Assembly (NCBI RefSeq): GCF_003602235.1
Contig: NZ_QZVS01000085.1
Coordinates: forward strand, 1 to 64,000
Direction of reading: 5' to 3'
Length of the DNA stretch: 64,000 nucleotides
Source of the DNA: Cryobacterium melibiosiphilum
GTDB taxonomy: Bacteria; Actinomycetota; Actinomycetes; Actinomycetales; Microbacteriaceae
In this document: positions 7,844 to 17,405 of the stretch, one piece after another
How the letters are laid out: every line of letters begins with the position of its first letter
How positions within the stretch are numbered: position 1 is the first letter of the stretch
The notes under the pieces: model-generated
The model's database searches: none
Told to the model about the DNA's origin: nothing
What the model saw: the letters and a program-made list of their open reading frames with translations, nothing else
Position numbers and translations under genes: made by a program

Positions 7844-9865
7844 GTGACTACCGCTACCCGAAGCGCACGCGCTTCCGACGCATCCGCTGCCCCGACACCG
7901 CCGAAGCCGAAGCCGGCCCGCGGCGGGCGGCGCGGGCGCCCCGAACCCGTCGGCCCGCGCGCCACCTTCGGCCAACTGATGCCCTACCTGCTCGAGCACA
8001 AGAAGGTGCTCAGCGTCGTCATCGTGCTCAGCGTGCTCGGCGCGGCCGCGAGCCTCGCCCAGCCGCTGCTCGTCAGCCAGGTCATCACCCTCGTCGGCGA
8101 CGGCGACCCGCTCGGCTCCCTCGTCGGCGCCCTCATCGCGCTCGTCGTGATTTCCGGCCTGATCAGCGGATACCAGCACTACCTGCTGCAGCGCACCGGG
8201 GAGGGCGTGGTGCTCTCGAGCCGCCGCCGCCTCGTCGGCCGCCTGCTGCGCCTGCCGATCAGCGAGTTCGACACCCGCCGTACCGGTGATCTCGTCTCCC
8301 GCGTCGGCAGTGACACCACCCTGTTGCGCGCGGTGCTCACCCAGGGGCTCGTGGAGGCGATCGGCGGCAGCCTCACCTTCGTCGGCGCACTCATCGCGAT
8401 GCTCATCATCGACCCGCTGCTGCTCGGCCTGACCGTGCTCGTGATCGCCGTGTCGGTCGTGACAGTCACCCTGCTGTCCAAGCGCATTCGAGTGGCGAGC
8501 CTCGCCGCGCAGACCAAGGTCGGTGACCTCGCCGCGAGCGTCGAACGTGCCATCAGCGCCATTCGCACCGTGCGCGCGTCGAACGCGACGCAGCGTGAAG
8601 TCACGGTCATCGAAGAGGATGCCCGTGGCGCCTGGCGGATGGGCATCAAGGTCGCCAAGATCAGCGCCCTCGTCGTGCCGATCGCCGGCATCGCGATGCA
8701 GGTGTCGTTTCTCGTGGTGCTCGGCGTCGGCGGATTCCGCGTCGCGAGCGGCGCCATCGAGATCGCCGATCTGGTCGCGTTCATTTTGTTCCTGTTCATG
8801 ATGATCATGCCGCTCGGCCAGGCCTTCGGCGCGATCACCTCGGTCAACTCCGCGCTCGGCGCGCTCGGCCGCATCCAGGAGATCATCGATCTGCCCAGCG
8901 AAGACCAGTTCGACCGTGACATCCTGCCGCTCGCCATCACCGTCGGCGCCGCGAACGATGCCGTCAACCCCGAAGAACCGGCGATCGAGTTCGATGACGT
9001 GCACTTCGGGTACGCCGCCGCCGTGGCGCCCACTGCCGGAGCCGATACCGATGCCTCCGATACGACGACGGATGCCGCGGCCAGCTCCCGCGCGGCCGTC
9101 GCCACCGGTGCTGCTCCCGACTCGGCTGCTCCCGACTCCGCTGCTCCCGACTCGGCTGAGCCGGCCGATGAGCCCGCCGAGAGCCGCGCCGTGCTGCACG
9201 GCGTCTCGTTCAGTGCCCCGCGCGGCCTGCGCACCGCGCTCGTCGGCCCGTCGGGCGCCGGCAAGAGCACGATCCTGGCGCTGATTGAACGTTTCTACGA
9301 TGCCAGCGCCGGCACGGTGCGGCTCGGCGGGCTGGACATCCGCGCCCTCGACCGCACCGCGCTGCGCTCGCAGATCGGCTACGTCGAGCAGGATGCCCCG
9401 GTGCTCGCCGGCACGATCCGCGACAACCTCACCCTCGCCTCCCCCGACGCGACCGACGAGGAGTGCATCGCGGTTTTGCACGCGGTGAACCTCGGGGAGG
9501 TGCTCGAGCGCGATCCGGCCGGGCTCGGGGCATCCGTCGGCGAGCAGGGCGTGAAGCTCTCCGGTGGCGAACGCCAGCGGCTCGCGATCGCCCGGGCGTT
9601 GCTGTCGGCGCCGCCGATTCTGCTGCTCGACGAGAGCACCTCCAGCCTTGACGGGGCGAACGAGCAGCTGATGCGGGCCGCGATCGACGCCGTCGCCGAA
9701 AACCGCACCCTCATCGTCATCGCGCACCGGCTGTCGACCGTCGTCGACAGCGACCAGATCGTGGTGCTCGACCACGGCAAGGTCGTGGGAACCGGCACCC
9801 ACTCGGAGCTCGTCACGTCGACGCCGCTCTACCGGGACCTCGCCAAGCACCAGCTGCTCGTTTAA
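7844..9865 (+). CDS. ABC half-exporter: fused transmembrane and ATPase domains, with a low-complexity insert
   Basis: 673 residues, GTG start. Residues ~45-340 form a six-helix type IV transmembrane domain; the ATPase domain follows, with A-loop DDVHFGY, Walker A GPSGAGKST, Q-loop YVEQDAPVLAG, signature LSGGERQRL, Walker B ILLLDESTSSLD and H-loop IAHRLSTV. It should act as a dimer exporting lipids, peptides or drugs. An insert of about 60 residues rich in Ala, Asp, Pro and Ser, with PDSAA repeats, lies between the A-loop tyrosine and the next strand (VLHGVSFSAPRG). No partner gene is adjacent. Confidence 0.93.
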   Translation: MTTATRSARASDASAAPTPPKPKPARGGRRGRPEPVGPRATFGQLMPYLLEHKKVLSVVIVLSVLGAAASLAQPLLVSQVITLVGDGDPLGSLVGALIALVVISGLISGYQHYLLQRTGEGVVLSSRRRLVGRLLRLPISEFDTRRTGDLVSRVGSDTTLLRAVLTQGLVEAIGGSLTFVGALIAMLIIDPLLLGLTVLVIAVSVVTVTLLSKRIRVASLAAQTKVGDLAASVERAISAIRTVRASNATQREVTVIEEDARGAWRMGIKVAKISALVVPIAGIAMQVSFLVVLGVGGFRVASGAIEIADLVAFILFLFMMIMPLGQAFGAITSVNSALGALGRIQEIIDLPSEDQFDRDILPLAITVGAANDAVNPEEPAIEFDDVHFGYAAAVAPTAGADTDASDTTTDAAASSRAAVATGAAPDSAAPDSAAPDSAEPADEPAESRAVLHGVSFSAPRGLRTALVGPSGAGKSTILALIERFYDASAGTVRLGGLDIRALDRTALRSQIGYVEQDAPVLAGTIRDNLTLASPDATDEECIAVLHAVNLGEVLERDPAGLGASVGEQGVKLSGGERQRLAIARALLSAPPILLLDESTSSLDGANEQLMRAAIDAVAENRTLIVIAHRLSTVVDSDQIVVLDHGKVVGTGTHSELVTSTPLYRDLAKHQLLV

Positions 9866-10434
9866 GGGTGGGCCGGCTCGTTCTCGTCGAGCAACGCAAG
9901 CAGTTTCGTCGTCGTGCGCCAGTTGCGCACGGTCATCTGCGTGAACATGGGCATGCGCATAAGGCGGGTGATGCGGGTCTTGCCGGCCAGGGCCGCCACC
10001 CGGGAGAAGTAGATCACGCCGGGGCCGAGCGCCACCGAATCCACGCCCTCGCGGAGTTCGGGCAGATCGGCGAATGTCGCGTCGGCGTCCAGGGGAGCTT
10101 TAAGGAAGTAGGCGTCGCTGCGCAGTTCCGCGGACCCATGGTTGGCCGGCGCGGCGGCGATGATCGCCGCGAATTCGTCACGCGAGCGGATGATGACCAG
10201 GATCGGAATCTCGAACCGCTCCGTGAGCATCCGCTCGACGGCGTCTTCCAACCCCGCGCCGCGCACGGCATCCGCCGCACCAGCATCCGCCGTGAACAGC
10301 ACGTTACCGCTCTGGATGTAGGTGCGCACGCCGCGATACCCCGCGTCGCGGAAGCACTCGGCGAGAGCGGGCATGCCGATCAGGTTGCGGCCGCCCACGT
10401 TGATGCCGCGGAGCAGCGCCACGTACGCCGGCAT
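9862..10434 (-). CDS. DUF1697 family protein
   Basis: 190-aa soluble protein. The start MPAYVALLRGINVGGRNLIGM is the family signature, followed by TYIQSGNVLF and a C-terminal basic stretch (ARITRLMRM-like, TVRNWRTTTKLLALL). DUF1697 proteins are widespread and of unknown activity. Its last bases overlap the end of the convergent ABC exporter gene by four. Confidence 0.9.
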   Translation of the reverse strand: MPAYVALLRGINVGGRNLIGMPALAECFRDAGYRGVRTYIQSGNVLFTADAGAADAVRGAGLEDAVERMLTERFEIPILVIIRSRDEFAAIIAAAPANHGSAELRSDAYFLKAPLDADATFADLPELREGVDSVALGPGVIYFSRVAALAGKTRITRLMRMPMFTQMTVRNWRTTTKLLALLDENEPAHP

Positions 10435-10609
10435 CAGTGGCTCCGTTCGCGGGCGTGCCCGGCGGCCAGCAGCTCAGTCATGGACCAAGCCTACGTGGCA
10501 CCCTCCGCCGTGACTGCTTGCCTGTTTTCGGCCGAAACCGATGGTTACGAATTCTTGACGTCTCGGCGGGCTGCGTGAGCCCAGAGTGCAGCTGGGCTAC
10601 GTTGCCTGC

Positions 10610-10861
10610 ATGGGATCAGGGTTTCAGATCAGAAACGTACCGGAGGAGACGCATCGGATTCTGAAAGCCCGAGCCGCCGCGCGCAGAAAATCTCTCAACA
10701 CGTATCTGCTGGAGATCCTCGAGCGCGAGGTGGCGCGGCCGACGCTGGGCGAAATTCTCGACCGAGCTGCCCGCGAGGCCGTACTCGCCGAGGCCGCCGA
10801 GGCCGCCGAGGCCGCCGAGCGTGCAGGGGCCGCTGCGGTGGAAGCGCTCGACGAGGCCTAG
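10610..10861 (+). CDS. Ribbon-helix-helix (FitA-like) antitoxin-type protein, orphan
   Basis: 83 residues. The N-terminal SGFQIRNVPEETHRILKARAAARRKSLNTYLLEILEREV is a standard RHH DNA-binding fold of the FitA/VapB class. The C-terminal part is a helix ending in an AEAAEAAEAAE repeat encoded by a short tandem repeat. Antitoxins of this class normally sit just before a PIN-domain ribonuclease gene, but none follows here. A 12-bp perfect palindrome (TTTCGGCCGAAA, 10526-10537) lies about 75 bp upstream and could be its operator. The start at 10610 is preferred to 10586, because RHH proteins begin only a few residues before the beta-strand. Confidence 0.75.
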   Translation: MGSGFQIRNVPEETHRILKARAAARRKSLNTYLLEILEREVARPTLGEILDRAAREAVLAEAAEAAEAAERAGAAAVEALDEA

Positions 10862-10904
10862 GCAGGATCCCGAAGCCACCGGCCCAGGCGCAGGTCTTCA
10901 CGAT

Positions 10905-11273
10905 CAAGCCGCCGCATCATTCGTGCACGATCTTTCAGGCGCCCCCGCGTTGGGCGAGGTTGACGGTGATCCGATTCGTCATGGAGCGCAGCCGCTCACC
11001 GCGCGCGGAGTTCCCGGTAAAGGTCACGGCCGCATGTCCGAATGCGACGCCCGCACCGACGGATGCCTGCACGTCGGCAAACACCACCTCCACGGTGTCG
11101 CTGCCGAGGCCGCCGAACCAGCCGATCACCATCGCCCGCTAGGCGCCCTGTCCGGCGTATCCCCACTGTCCCCACGAGTCACAGACGATCACGTCGTCCT
11201 CATACAGCGCCACGAACGCGTCAACGTCCTGATCTGCGGCCGCCGCCACTAAGGCGTCGAACGCCCGCGTCAC
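10905..11273 (-). pseudogene. SnoaL/NTF2-like protein, broken by in-frame stops
   Basis: Reading leftward from GTG 11273, one frame encodes a SnoaL-like start (TRAFDALVAAAADQDVDAFVALYEDD) and continues past a TAG at 11139 into VIGWFGGLGSDTVEVVFADVQ and MTNRITVNLAQRGGA. There a TGA (10935) stands where the family has the Trp of GxWKIVHEH; KIVHE then follows and is cut by a further TGA. The protein is recognisable in a single frame but has three stops. It is therefore a decayed gene rather than two genes. Confidence 0.75.
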
Positions 11274-11397
11274 CGGGACCTGCAGGCACCTCCGTCGGTT
11301 CGCCACCCGTGCGCTCCCCCACACAGCGGATGCGCAGCGCGTCCGCAATTTCTACTCTGGTAGCAGGCACACAAATTGGAGAGTCGAGGACCGGACC

Positions 11398-11655
11398 ATG
11401 CGGAGCGAATTCCTGGCACAGATCTTTGGGGACAGAGTGGATCCCCGGCTCAGGCTCGAGAAGATATTCGGAGGTACGTCGACCGCCGCCGGGCCGCCGA
11501 CGCCCGCTCGCGCGTGGGCAGTCCGAATCCTCGATGAAGCGGGGATCGACCCCGCCCTCGACGAGCTCGCAGCCATCAGATGCCTCCTCGCTGCCGAGCC
11601 TCGTCTCACCCTGCGGCCGGCTGTCTACCTGGCGAAGGTCGCACGGACCAACTGA
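11398..11655 (+). CDS. Small hypothetical protein
   Basis: 85 residues, soluble, Arg/Ala/Leu-rich, probably helical (AWAVRILDEAGIDPALDELAAIRCLLAAEPRLTLRPAVYLAKVA). A GAGG ribosome site lies about eight bases before the ATG. No family recognised. Its end is 114 bp before the DUF222/HNH gene on the same strand. Confidence 0.55.
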   Translation: MRSEFLAQIFGDRVDPRLRLEKIFGGTSTAAGPPTPARAWAVRILDEAGIDPALDELAAIRCLLAAEPRLTLRPAVYLAKVARTN

Positions 11656-11769
11656 GTCCACAGCCACGTCACTCGCAAGCGATCCCTCCACAGGTAGGGT
11701 GCGGCACGGAGTTTCGCTGAAGCTGAGGTTTGCTCCGATAATGTCGGAGGTTGCTGAAACGCTGAGGTC

Positions 11770-13590
11770 ATGGACAACCTCGAAGCTACCTTCAGTGACA
11801 TGACTCGGTGTTTGGACCGGGCCGCGCTGTCGGCTGCGTCGTTCACGTCGCTCTCGAATGAGCAGTCCGAGCAGGCCCACCGGCTGATCGCCGGGTTCCA
11901 GCGCCGGGTCAATCTGATCGTGGCGCTCTCGGCGGCGAACATCGGCGCTCGTTCCGATTACACGCTCGGCCGCGAGGGCCTGGCCCGCCGGCACGGCTTC
12001 AACAGCCCGGAAGAGTTCGTGCAGAGCCTCGGTGGCGGCGGAGGCGGCACCAAAGCCGACGCCCGAAAGCTGATCGAGGCCGGCACACTCGCCGCCGCGA
12101 CCGAAACCGCCCGCGAGCGCCAGAAAGATGCCGACGCCCTGGCACTCGAGTTCCCTGACCTCCCGCCCGTCGAGGTTGACCAGCCGTGGTTCGCTCCGCT
12201 CGGCGAGGCCGTCGCGCAGGGCGTGTTCACGGTCGAGGCCGCCACGGCCATCCGGCGCGGCCTGGGCGAACCCGCGATCGGCGTCACCTCGGACATGCTT
12301 CGCGCAGCGCTGATCGTGCTGATCCCCGAATGCGCCAGCCTGAACGCCGACCGGGCCTCGCAAGCGGCCCGCCTCATGCGCGACCGCATCGACACCAACG
12401 GCATCGCCAGTCGCGCCGACGCCATGCGCGCCCGGCAATACCTGAGAGTCAACGACCGACCCGACGGCATGCTCCACGGCGAATTCCTCCTCGACCCCGA
12501 AAACGGCCAGTTCATGCGGTCATTCCTGCTTCAGGTCGTCGGCCCCCGCCTCGGCGGCCCCCGCTTCACCGAAGAAGGCGCCAAAGCCCGCGCGCAGAGC
12601 ATCATCGACGACCCCCGCTCCACCGACCAGATCGCCGCCGAGTCCCTGATCGAAGCCCTCGAAGTCGCCGCGAAAGCCGACCCCGGCACGGTCTTCGGAC
12701 CCGTCGGGCCCAGCGTCAAAGCCGTCTTCGTCGTCCCCGACGACGCTGACACCACAGCGGGCAACACGGACACGGCCCCCACCCCCGACACCGGCACCGG
12801 CACCGGCACCACCGGCATCCGCACCACCAGCACCAGCACCACCAAGAGCCCGGCCACCAACGAGACGGGCACCACCGACACCACCGACACCGCCGACACC
12901 GCCGACACCGCCGACACCGCCGACACCAATATCTCCGCTGTCGCAGACGCCACAGATCTCCCCAGGACCACCGCGGTCCCCACCACCACCGATACCGGCG
13001 GCACCCGCGCCGACAATGGACTGCTCTTACCCGGCGGCGGCACGTACTTTGCCAAAGACAAAGCGACGAGCAGCCAAAACCTCACCTGGGGACTGAATGA
13101 CGGGCTCCTCGAAGGCACCATCAACCCCGCACCCGAAGCCACCATCGCCCGACTCATCTGCATCGGCGGCTTCACCCCCATCCTCTTCACCACCACCGGC
13201 CAACCCCTCGACGTCGGCCGCACCCAACGACTCTTCACCGCCACCCAACGCGCCGCCCTCGCCATCCGCGACGGCGGCTGCATGATCCCCAACTGCCACA
13301 GGCCCCCCAGCTGGACAGAAACCCACCACCTCCACGGCTGGGCCGGCAACAACGGCCACACCAACATCGACGACGGCATCCTCCTCTGCAAACCCTGCCA
13401 CCTCCGCCTCCACAACGACGGCTGGACCATCACCCGCACCACCACCCCCGACGGAACCGGCCACGAATACTGGCTCATCCCACCCACACAAGCAGACCCC
13501 AACCACACCCCAATCCGACTGCTGAGCAAGACCGCACTCCACCTCACATCACCCTTCCAACGGGATCCCCTAGATCACCTAGATCACTGA
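11770..13590 (+). CDS. DUF222 / HNH endonuclease domain protein (13E12-type)
   Basis: 606 residues. The N-terminal ~320 residues match the helical DUF222 region found in actinobacterial 13E12-repeat proteins. The C-terminal HNH domain reads GGCMIPNCHRPPSWTETHHLHGWAGNNG...LLCKPCHLRLH, with two CxxC-like zinc pairs and the HH catalytic motif. Between them (about residues 330-415) lies a Thr/Asp-rich low-complexity tract with TDTAD repeats. These genes are often multicopy in Microbacteriaceae and Mycobacteriaceae, and their role is not established. The 3' end runs into a 9-bp tandem repeat that supplies the final LDHLDH codons. Confidence 0.88.
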   Translation: MDNLEATFSDMTRCLDRAALSAASFTSLSNEQSEQAHRLIAGFQRRVNLIVALSAANIGARSDYTLGREGLARRHGFNSPEEFVQSLGGGGGGTKADARKLIEAGTLAAATETARERQKDADALALEFPDLPPVEVDQPWFAPLGEAVAQGVFTVEAATAIRRGLGEPAIGVTSDMLRAALIVLIPECASLNADRASQAARLMRDRIDTNGIASRADAMRARQYLRVNDRPDGMLHGEFLLDPENGQFMRSFLLQVVGPRLGGPRFTEEGAKARAQSIIDDPRSTDQIAAESLIEALEVAAKADPGTVFGPVGPSVKAVFVVPDDADTTAGNTDTAPTPDTGTGTGTTGIRTTSTSTTKSPATNETGTTDTTDTADTADTADTADTNISAVADATDLPRTTAVPTTTDTGGTRADNGLLLPGGGTYFAKDKATSSQNLTWGLNDGLLEGTINPAPEATIARLICIGGFTPILFTTTGQPLDVGRTQRLFTATQRAALAIRDGGCMIPNCHRPPSWTETHHLHGWAGNNGHTNIDDGILLCKPCHLRLHNDGWTITRTTTPDGTGHEYWLIPPTQADPNHTPIRLLSKTALHLTSPFQRDPLDHLDH

Positions 13591-13633
13591 AATCACTGAA
13601 ATCACTGAAATCAGTGAAATCAGTGAAATCCCT
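13571..13633 (+). repeat. 9-bp tandem repeat over the end of the DUF222/HNH gene
   Basis: Seven diverged units of the type GAAATCACT (first two TAGATCACC and TAGATCACT). The stop codon of the upstream gene falls in the second unit, so copy-number change could shift the stop only within the last few codons. Confidence 0.85.
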
Positions 13634-14064
13634 GAGGCGATGTCCCGACAGAGCCCCGGCGGCGGCCGTCCCTCGTCCGCGGCAACGGCCATTTCGCCAC
13701 TGCCATCTCCTGCGTTACTGCCGTCTCCTGCGTTACTGCCGTCTCCTGCGCTACCGCCGCCACTGCCGCCGGCTGCCCTCCTGCCCTGTCGTATCTGCCG
13801 CACTTACCGCCGCCTGCTGCCGCCGCCGCCGCTTCCGCAGCTGCCGCATCTGCCGCCTCCCGCTTGGCAGACCCCCTGAGCTGCCGCCGCCTTCTTCGGC
13901 CGCCTTCTGCATCGCGCCGCATCTGCCATATCTGCTGCCTCTGCCGCCCCCTGCGCGGACTCTTTCGTCGCTACCGCTACTGCTGCCTGTGTTGCGCGTC
14001 CCCGCCGCCGCGTCTACGGCCGCCACCGCATCCGCCACAAAAGCTTAGGAAAGCTTCAGGGCTT
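13634..14064. repeat. Gene-free stretch of simple-sequence DNA
   Basis: No credible gene on either strand. The stretch is built from CTGC/CCGC-rich degenerate triplets, with three 18-bp tandem copies of a CTGCCGTCTCCTGCGTTA-type unit at 13700-13753. Open frames exist on both strands only because of the biased composition; they encode Pro/Arg/Leu or Ala/Gly/Arg runs and lack ribosome sites. It separates two convergent genes. Confidence 0.7.
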
Positions 14065-17000
14065 CTACGGCCGGTTTGCGCGGGGGTAGCGCAGGGTGAC
14101 GAGCTGGAAGGGGCGCAACTCGAGCGTGAGGTCGGCGCCCAGCTGGGCTTGGAGCGCGACCGGGCGGGGAAGCGGGCGTTCGAGCAGGTCGGTTTCGTGG
14201 GCATCCGCTGCCTCAAATGTGCGGGTGACCCGGGCCCGGGACCGTGAACCGTGCGCCTCGTAGAGCCGCACCACCACGTCGCCGCCGCCGTCTTCGGCGA
14301 GCTTGACCGCCTCGACGACGACGGCCGGGTTGTCGACCTGCAGCAGCGGCACAATCTCGGTGGAGCCGACGCCGGCGACCTCCCGCAGGGGCAAGTTGAG
14401 CCGGTAACCCTCAGCGACGGCATCCGCGATCGTCGCACCAATGCGCACCGCCACCCGAAACTCGTGCGCGCCCCGGTCGGCGCCCGGGTCGGGATAGAGC
14501 GGCGCGCGCAGGAGTGAGAGCTGCACCGTTGTCGTGGGTCGGGCATCCGGCTGCGGGGCCTGCGCCCGAAAGATCGAGTGCCCGTAGACGGCGTCGTTGG
14601 CGATCGACACCCCGTAGCCGGGCTCGCCGACGTGCACCCAGCGGTGCGCGACGGTCTCGAACCGGGCAGCGTCCCAGGAGGTGTTGACATGCGTGGGCCG
14701 AAACACGTGCCCGAACTGAATCTCACTCGCCGCCCGCTCGGCGAGCACGTCGAGCGGAAAGGTGAGCTTCAGCAGCTTCTGGCGCTCGTGCCAGTCGATC
14801 GCGAAGTGCAGGTCGACGGCACGGCTGTCGGCTTCGAGGGTCACCGTTTCGACGACGGTCGACTCCCCGAAGCGGCGGGTGATGCGCACGGCGGCGGCCA
14901 GTGGATGCCCCGTGTCGACCGGCTCGACGGACTCCGCGGCCGTGAGGTCGGTCACCGTGTGGCGGTAGTGGGCATCGATGTCCCACGCATCCCACTGGTT
15001 CGGGGTATCCCGATAGAGCTGCAGGACATTGCCGCGGGCACCTTCGGGGACGAGTTCGCGGTAAGCGTGCAGGTCGAGCAAGGAGGCGAACAACCCATCT
15101 GTGTCGATCGTGACGGCGACGTGGGCGTTGCGCAGAATGAGGCCAACCGGAGTGGACTCGATGGTGGCTGGCGGGTGCTGCGTCGTAGCCCCGTTGCCGC
15201 CACCGGCGGTGCTCGGGCCGTAGGCTGGGCCCGCGCCAGCGCGGGCACCATTGCCGGCCGAAACGCTGGTGCCGGCGGCGGCACCGAGCGCGGGCACCCC
15301 GTTCAACGGGTAAGGGCCGGAATTCAGCAGGGCCGTGCTCTGGCCGGTCCCGGCCAGGGCGCGCACGGCGTTCTCGATGAGGGGGGTGAGCATCCGCTCG
15401 ACGGCCGCGTACTGTCGCTCGGCCTCTTGGTGCACCCACGCGATCGACGAGCCCGGCAGGATGTCGTGGAATTGGCCGAGCAGCACGGTTTGCCACGCCC
15501 GCTCGAGCCCGTCGCGCGGGTACTCGGCGCCGGTGCGCACGGTCGCGGTCGCCGCCCAGAGTTCGGCCTCGCGCAGCAGATGTTCGCTACGGCGATGGCC
15601 CCGTTTGGTGCGGGCCTGGCCGCTGTAGGTTCCGCGGTGAAACTCAAGGTAGAGCTCCCCCGACCAGACCGGCGGATGCTCGTACTCGGCCTCCGCCGCC
15701 GTGAAGAACCGCTCCGGGCTCGACAACTGCACGGTCGGAGAGCCCTCGAGGTCGGCCGTACGGGCAGCCGCGGCGAGCATCTCCTCGGTCGGGCCTCCCC
15801 CGCCGTCGCCCCAGCCGAACGGCACGAGCGAGGTGTTCGCGTGGCCTTTCTCGGCGAACAGGCGCTCGGCCCGGGCCAGCTCAAGCCCGGACAGCTGGGC
15901 GTTGTAGTCGGCGACCGGTGGAAAATGCGTGAACAGTAGGGAGCCGTCGATACCTTCCCAAAGAAAGGTGTGGTGCGGAAACCGATTCGTGTCGTTCCAC
16001 GACAGTTTTTGGGTGAGAAACCAGTGCGAGCCGGCGGCCCGCACGATCTGCGGCAGCGCGGCCGAGTAGCCGAAGGAGTCGGGCAGCCAGACATCGAGCG
16101 GCTCGACACCGAACTCCCGCAGGAAGAATGCCTTGCCGTGGATGAACTGGCGGGCGAGGGATTCCCCGCCAGGCATGTTGGTGTCGGACTCGACCCACAT
16201 GCCTCCGGCCGGTACGAACACGCCGCTCGCGACGGCCGCTCGCACCCGCTCGAACAGGGTCGGGTAGTGCTCTTTCAGCCACGCGTACTGCTGCGCGGAC
16301 GAGGCCGCGAAGACGAACCCGGGATTGCTGTCGATGAGGGCGAGCACGTTGGAGAAGGTGCGGGCAACCTTCCGCACGGTCTCCCGGGTCGGCCAGAGCC
16401 AGGCGCTGTCAATGTGCGCGTGACCGACGGCGTGAACCCGGTGGGCGCTGCGACTCGCGGGGCTCGCGAGAACGTCGGCGAGGGCCGCCCGACCGGCGGG
16501 GGCCGTACCCGAGACGTCGTGCGGGTCGACCAGGTCGGCGCAGCGCTCGAGGGCGCGCAGCAGGTTCGCGCGCCGCGGCGAAGCCTTCGGCAGTTCGCGG
16601 CGCAGGCCGTCGAGGGTCCAGACATCCTGCAGCAGCTGCCACACCGGCACGTCGCGCAGGGCCACATCAGCCTGCCGCAGCACGTAGAGGGGCTCGTCGC
16701 CGGCGGTCGCCGGGTCGCCGAGAGCGGTCGGCGTGAAGCTGAAGTCCGCTGCGATGTTCGGGGTCGCGGCGGCCTCGACGTAGAGGTCGACTGTGCGGCC
16801 GGTGATCGGCACCGAACGATTGAGCGACTCGAGCCCCTTGATGATCGTGCCGTCGGCGGAATAGACCAGCCCCTCGGCCTGGAACCCCGGTGCTCCGAGG
16901 CTGAAACCGAGGTCGATCAGCACTTCCACGACGACTTCGGAAGCGGGCCCGGCATCGGCATCGGCATCGGCATCGGCATCGGCCAGTGCTGCCCATTCCT

Positions 17001-17247
17001 CGGGCACCGTTCCCGTGACGTGGAACCACACTGTTCCCCACGGGCGGCCCCACGACTCGCCCGCACCGAACGACGTGAACGGCTGGCGAACAGCCTCGGA
17101 GAAGGGAACCAGGGCATCCGTCACCGGGCCCGGAACGCCCCAGGCGGTGACGGTGAGGGGCACCGCGGCGCGGTGCACGGCCGGCACCAGCCGCTCCCGC
17201 ACGAACCGGATGAGACGGGCTTCTACGTTGACGCTGTCGTCATGCAT
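14065..17247 (-). CDS. Alpha-mannosidase, glycoside hydrolase family 38
   Basis: 1060 residues. After an N-terminal ~265-residue beta domain, the GH38 catalytic domain starts with VHAVGHAHIDSAWLWP; H276/H278/D280 fit the zinc-binding set. VWLPDSFGYSAALPQI follows, with D390 in the nucleophile position. The mid helical and C-terminal beta domains complete the family architecture. It should hydrolyse alpha-mannosides in the cytoplasm, as no signal peptide is seen. A DADADADADA run at residues ~90-99 comes from a 6-bp microsatellite (GGCATC x5, 16951-16980 on the plus strand). Single-gene unit. Confidence 0.93.
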   Translation of the reverse strand: MHDDSVNVEARLIRFVRERLVPAVHRAAVPLTVTAWGVPGPVTDALVPFSEAVRQPFTSFGAGESWGRPWGTVWFHVTGTVPEEWAALADADADADADAGPASEVVVEVLIDLGFSLGAPGFQAEGLVYSADGTIIKGLESLNRSVPITGRTVDLYVEAAATPNIAADFSFTPTALGDPATAGDEPLYVLRQADVALRDVPVWQLLQDVWTLDGLRRELPKASPRRANLLRALERCADLVDPHDVSGTAPAGRAALADVLASPASRSAHRVHAVGHAHIDSAWLWPTRETVRKVARTFSNVLALIDSNPGFVFAASSAQQYAWLKEHYPTLFERVRAAVASGVFVPAGGMWVESDTNMPGGESLARQFIHGKAFFLREFGVEPLDVWLPDSFGYSAALPQIVRAAGSHWFLTQKLSWNDTNRFPHHTFLWEGIDGSLLFTHFPPVADYNAQLSGLELARAERLFAEKGHANTSLVPFGWGDGGGGPTEEMLAAAARTADLEGSPTVQLSSPERFFTAAEAEYEHPPVWSGELYLEFHRGTYSGQARTKRGHRRSEHLLREAELWAATATVRTGAEYPRDGLERAWQTVLLGQFHDILPGSSIAWVHQEAERQYAAVERMLTPLIENAVRALAGTGQSTALLNSGPYPLNGVPALGAAAGTSVSAGNGARAGAGPAYGPSTAGGGNGATTQHPPATIESTPVGLILRNAHVAVTIDTDGLFASLLDLHAYRELVPEGARGNVLQLYRDTPNQWDAWDIDAHYRHTVTDLTAAESVEPVDTGHPLAAAVRITRRFGESTVVETVTLEADSRAVDLHFAIDWHERQKLLKLTFPLDVLAERAASEIQFGHVFRPTHVNTSWDAARFETVAHRWVHVGEPGYGVSIANDAVYGHSIFRAQAPQPDARPTTTVQLSLLRAPLYPDPGADRGAHEFRVAVRIGATIADAVAEGYRLNLPLREVAGVGSTEIVPLLQVDNPAVVVEAVKLAEDGGGDVVVRLYEAHGSRSRARVTRTFEAADAHETDLLERPLPRPVALQAQLGADLTLELRPFQLVTLRYPRANRP

Positions 17248-17405
17248 GCCAGCATCCTACGGCCCGCCTCCGCCGCGCACACCACACGCAAGCGACCCCG
17301 CCACGGGAGGTGACGGGGTCGCTGTGGTGCTGTCGTGCGCTGCCCGGATAGTGCCGGGCAGGTGGAGCAGAGGGAGAGCGGGTCGTTCCCGGCGCGGCCT
17401 CGGCG

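Noticed and set aside
12880..12925. Short direct repeats that could suggest a CRISPR array
   Set aside because: They are in-frame codons for Thr-Asp-Ala without unique spacers; no array or cas gene is present in the window.
13614..14048. Rightward 144-aa Pro/Arg/Leu ORF
   Set aside because: Translation of simple-sequence DNA, with no ribosome site and no protein-like composition.
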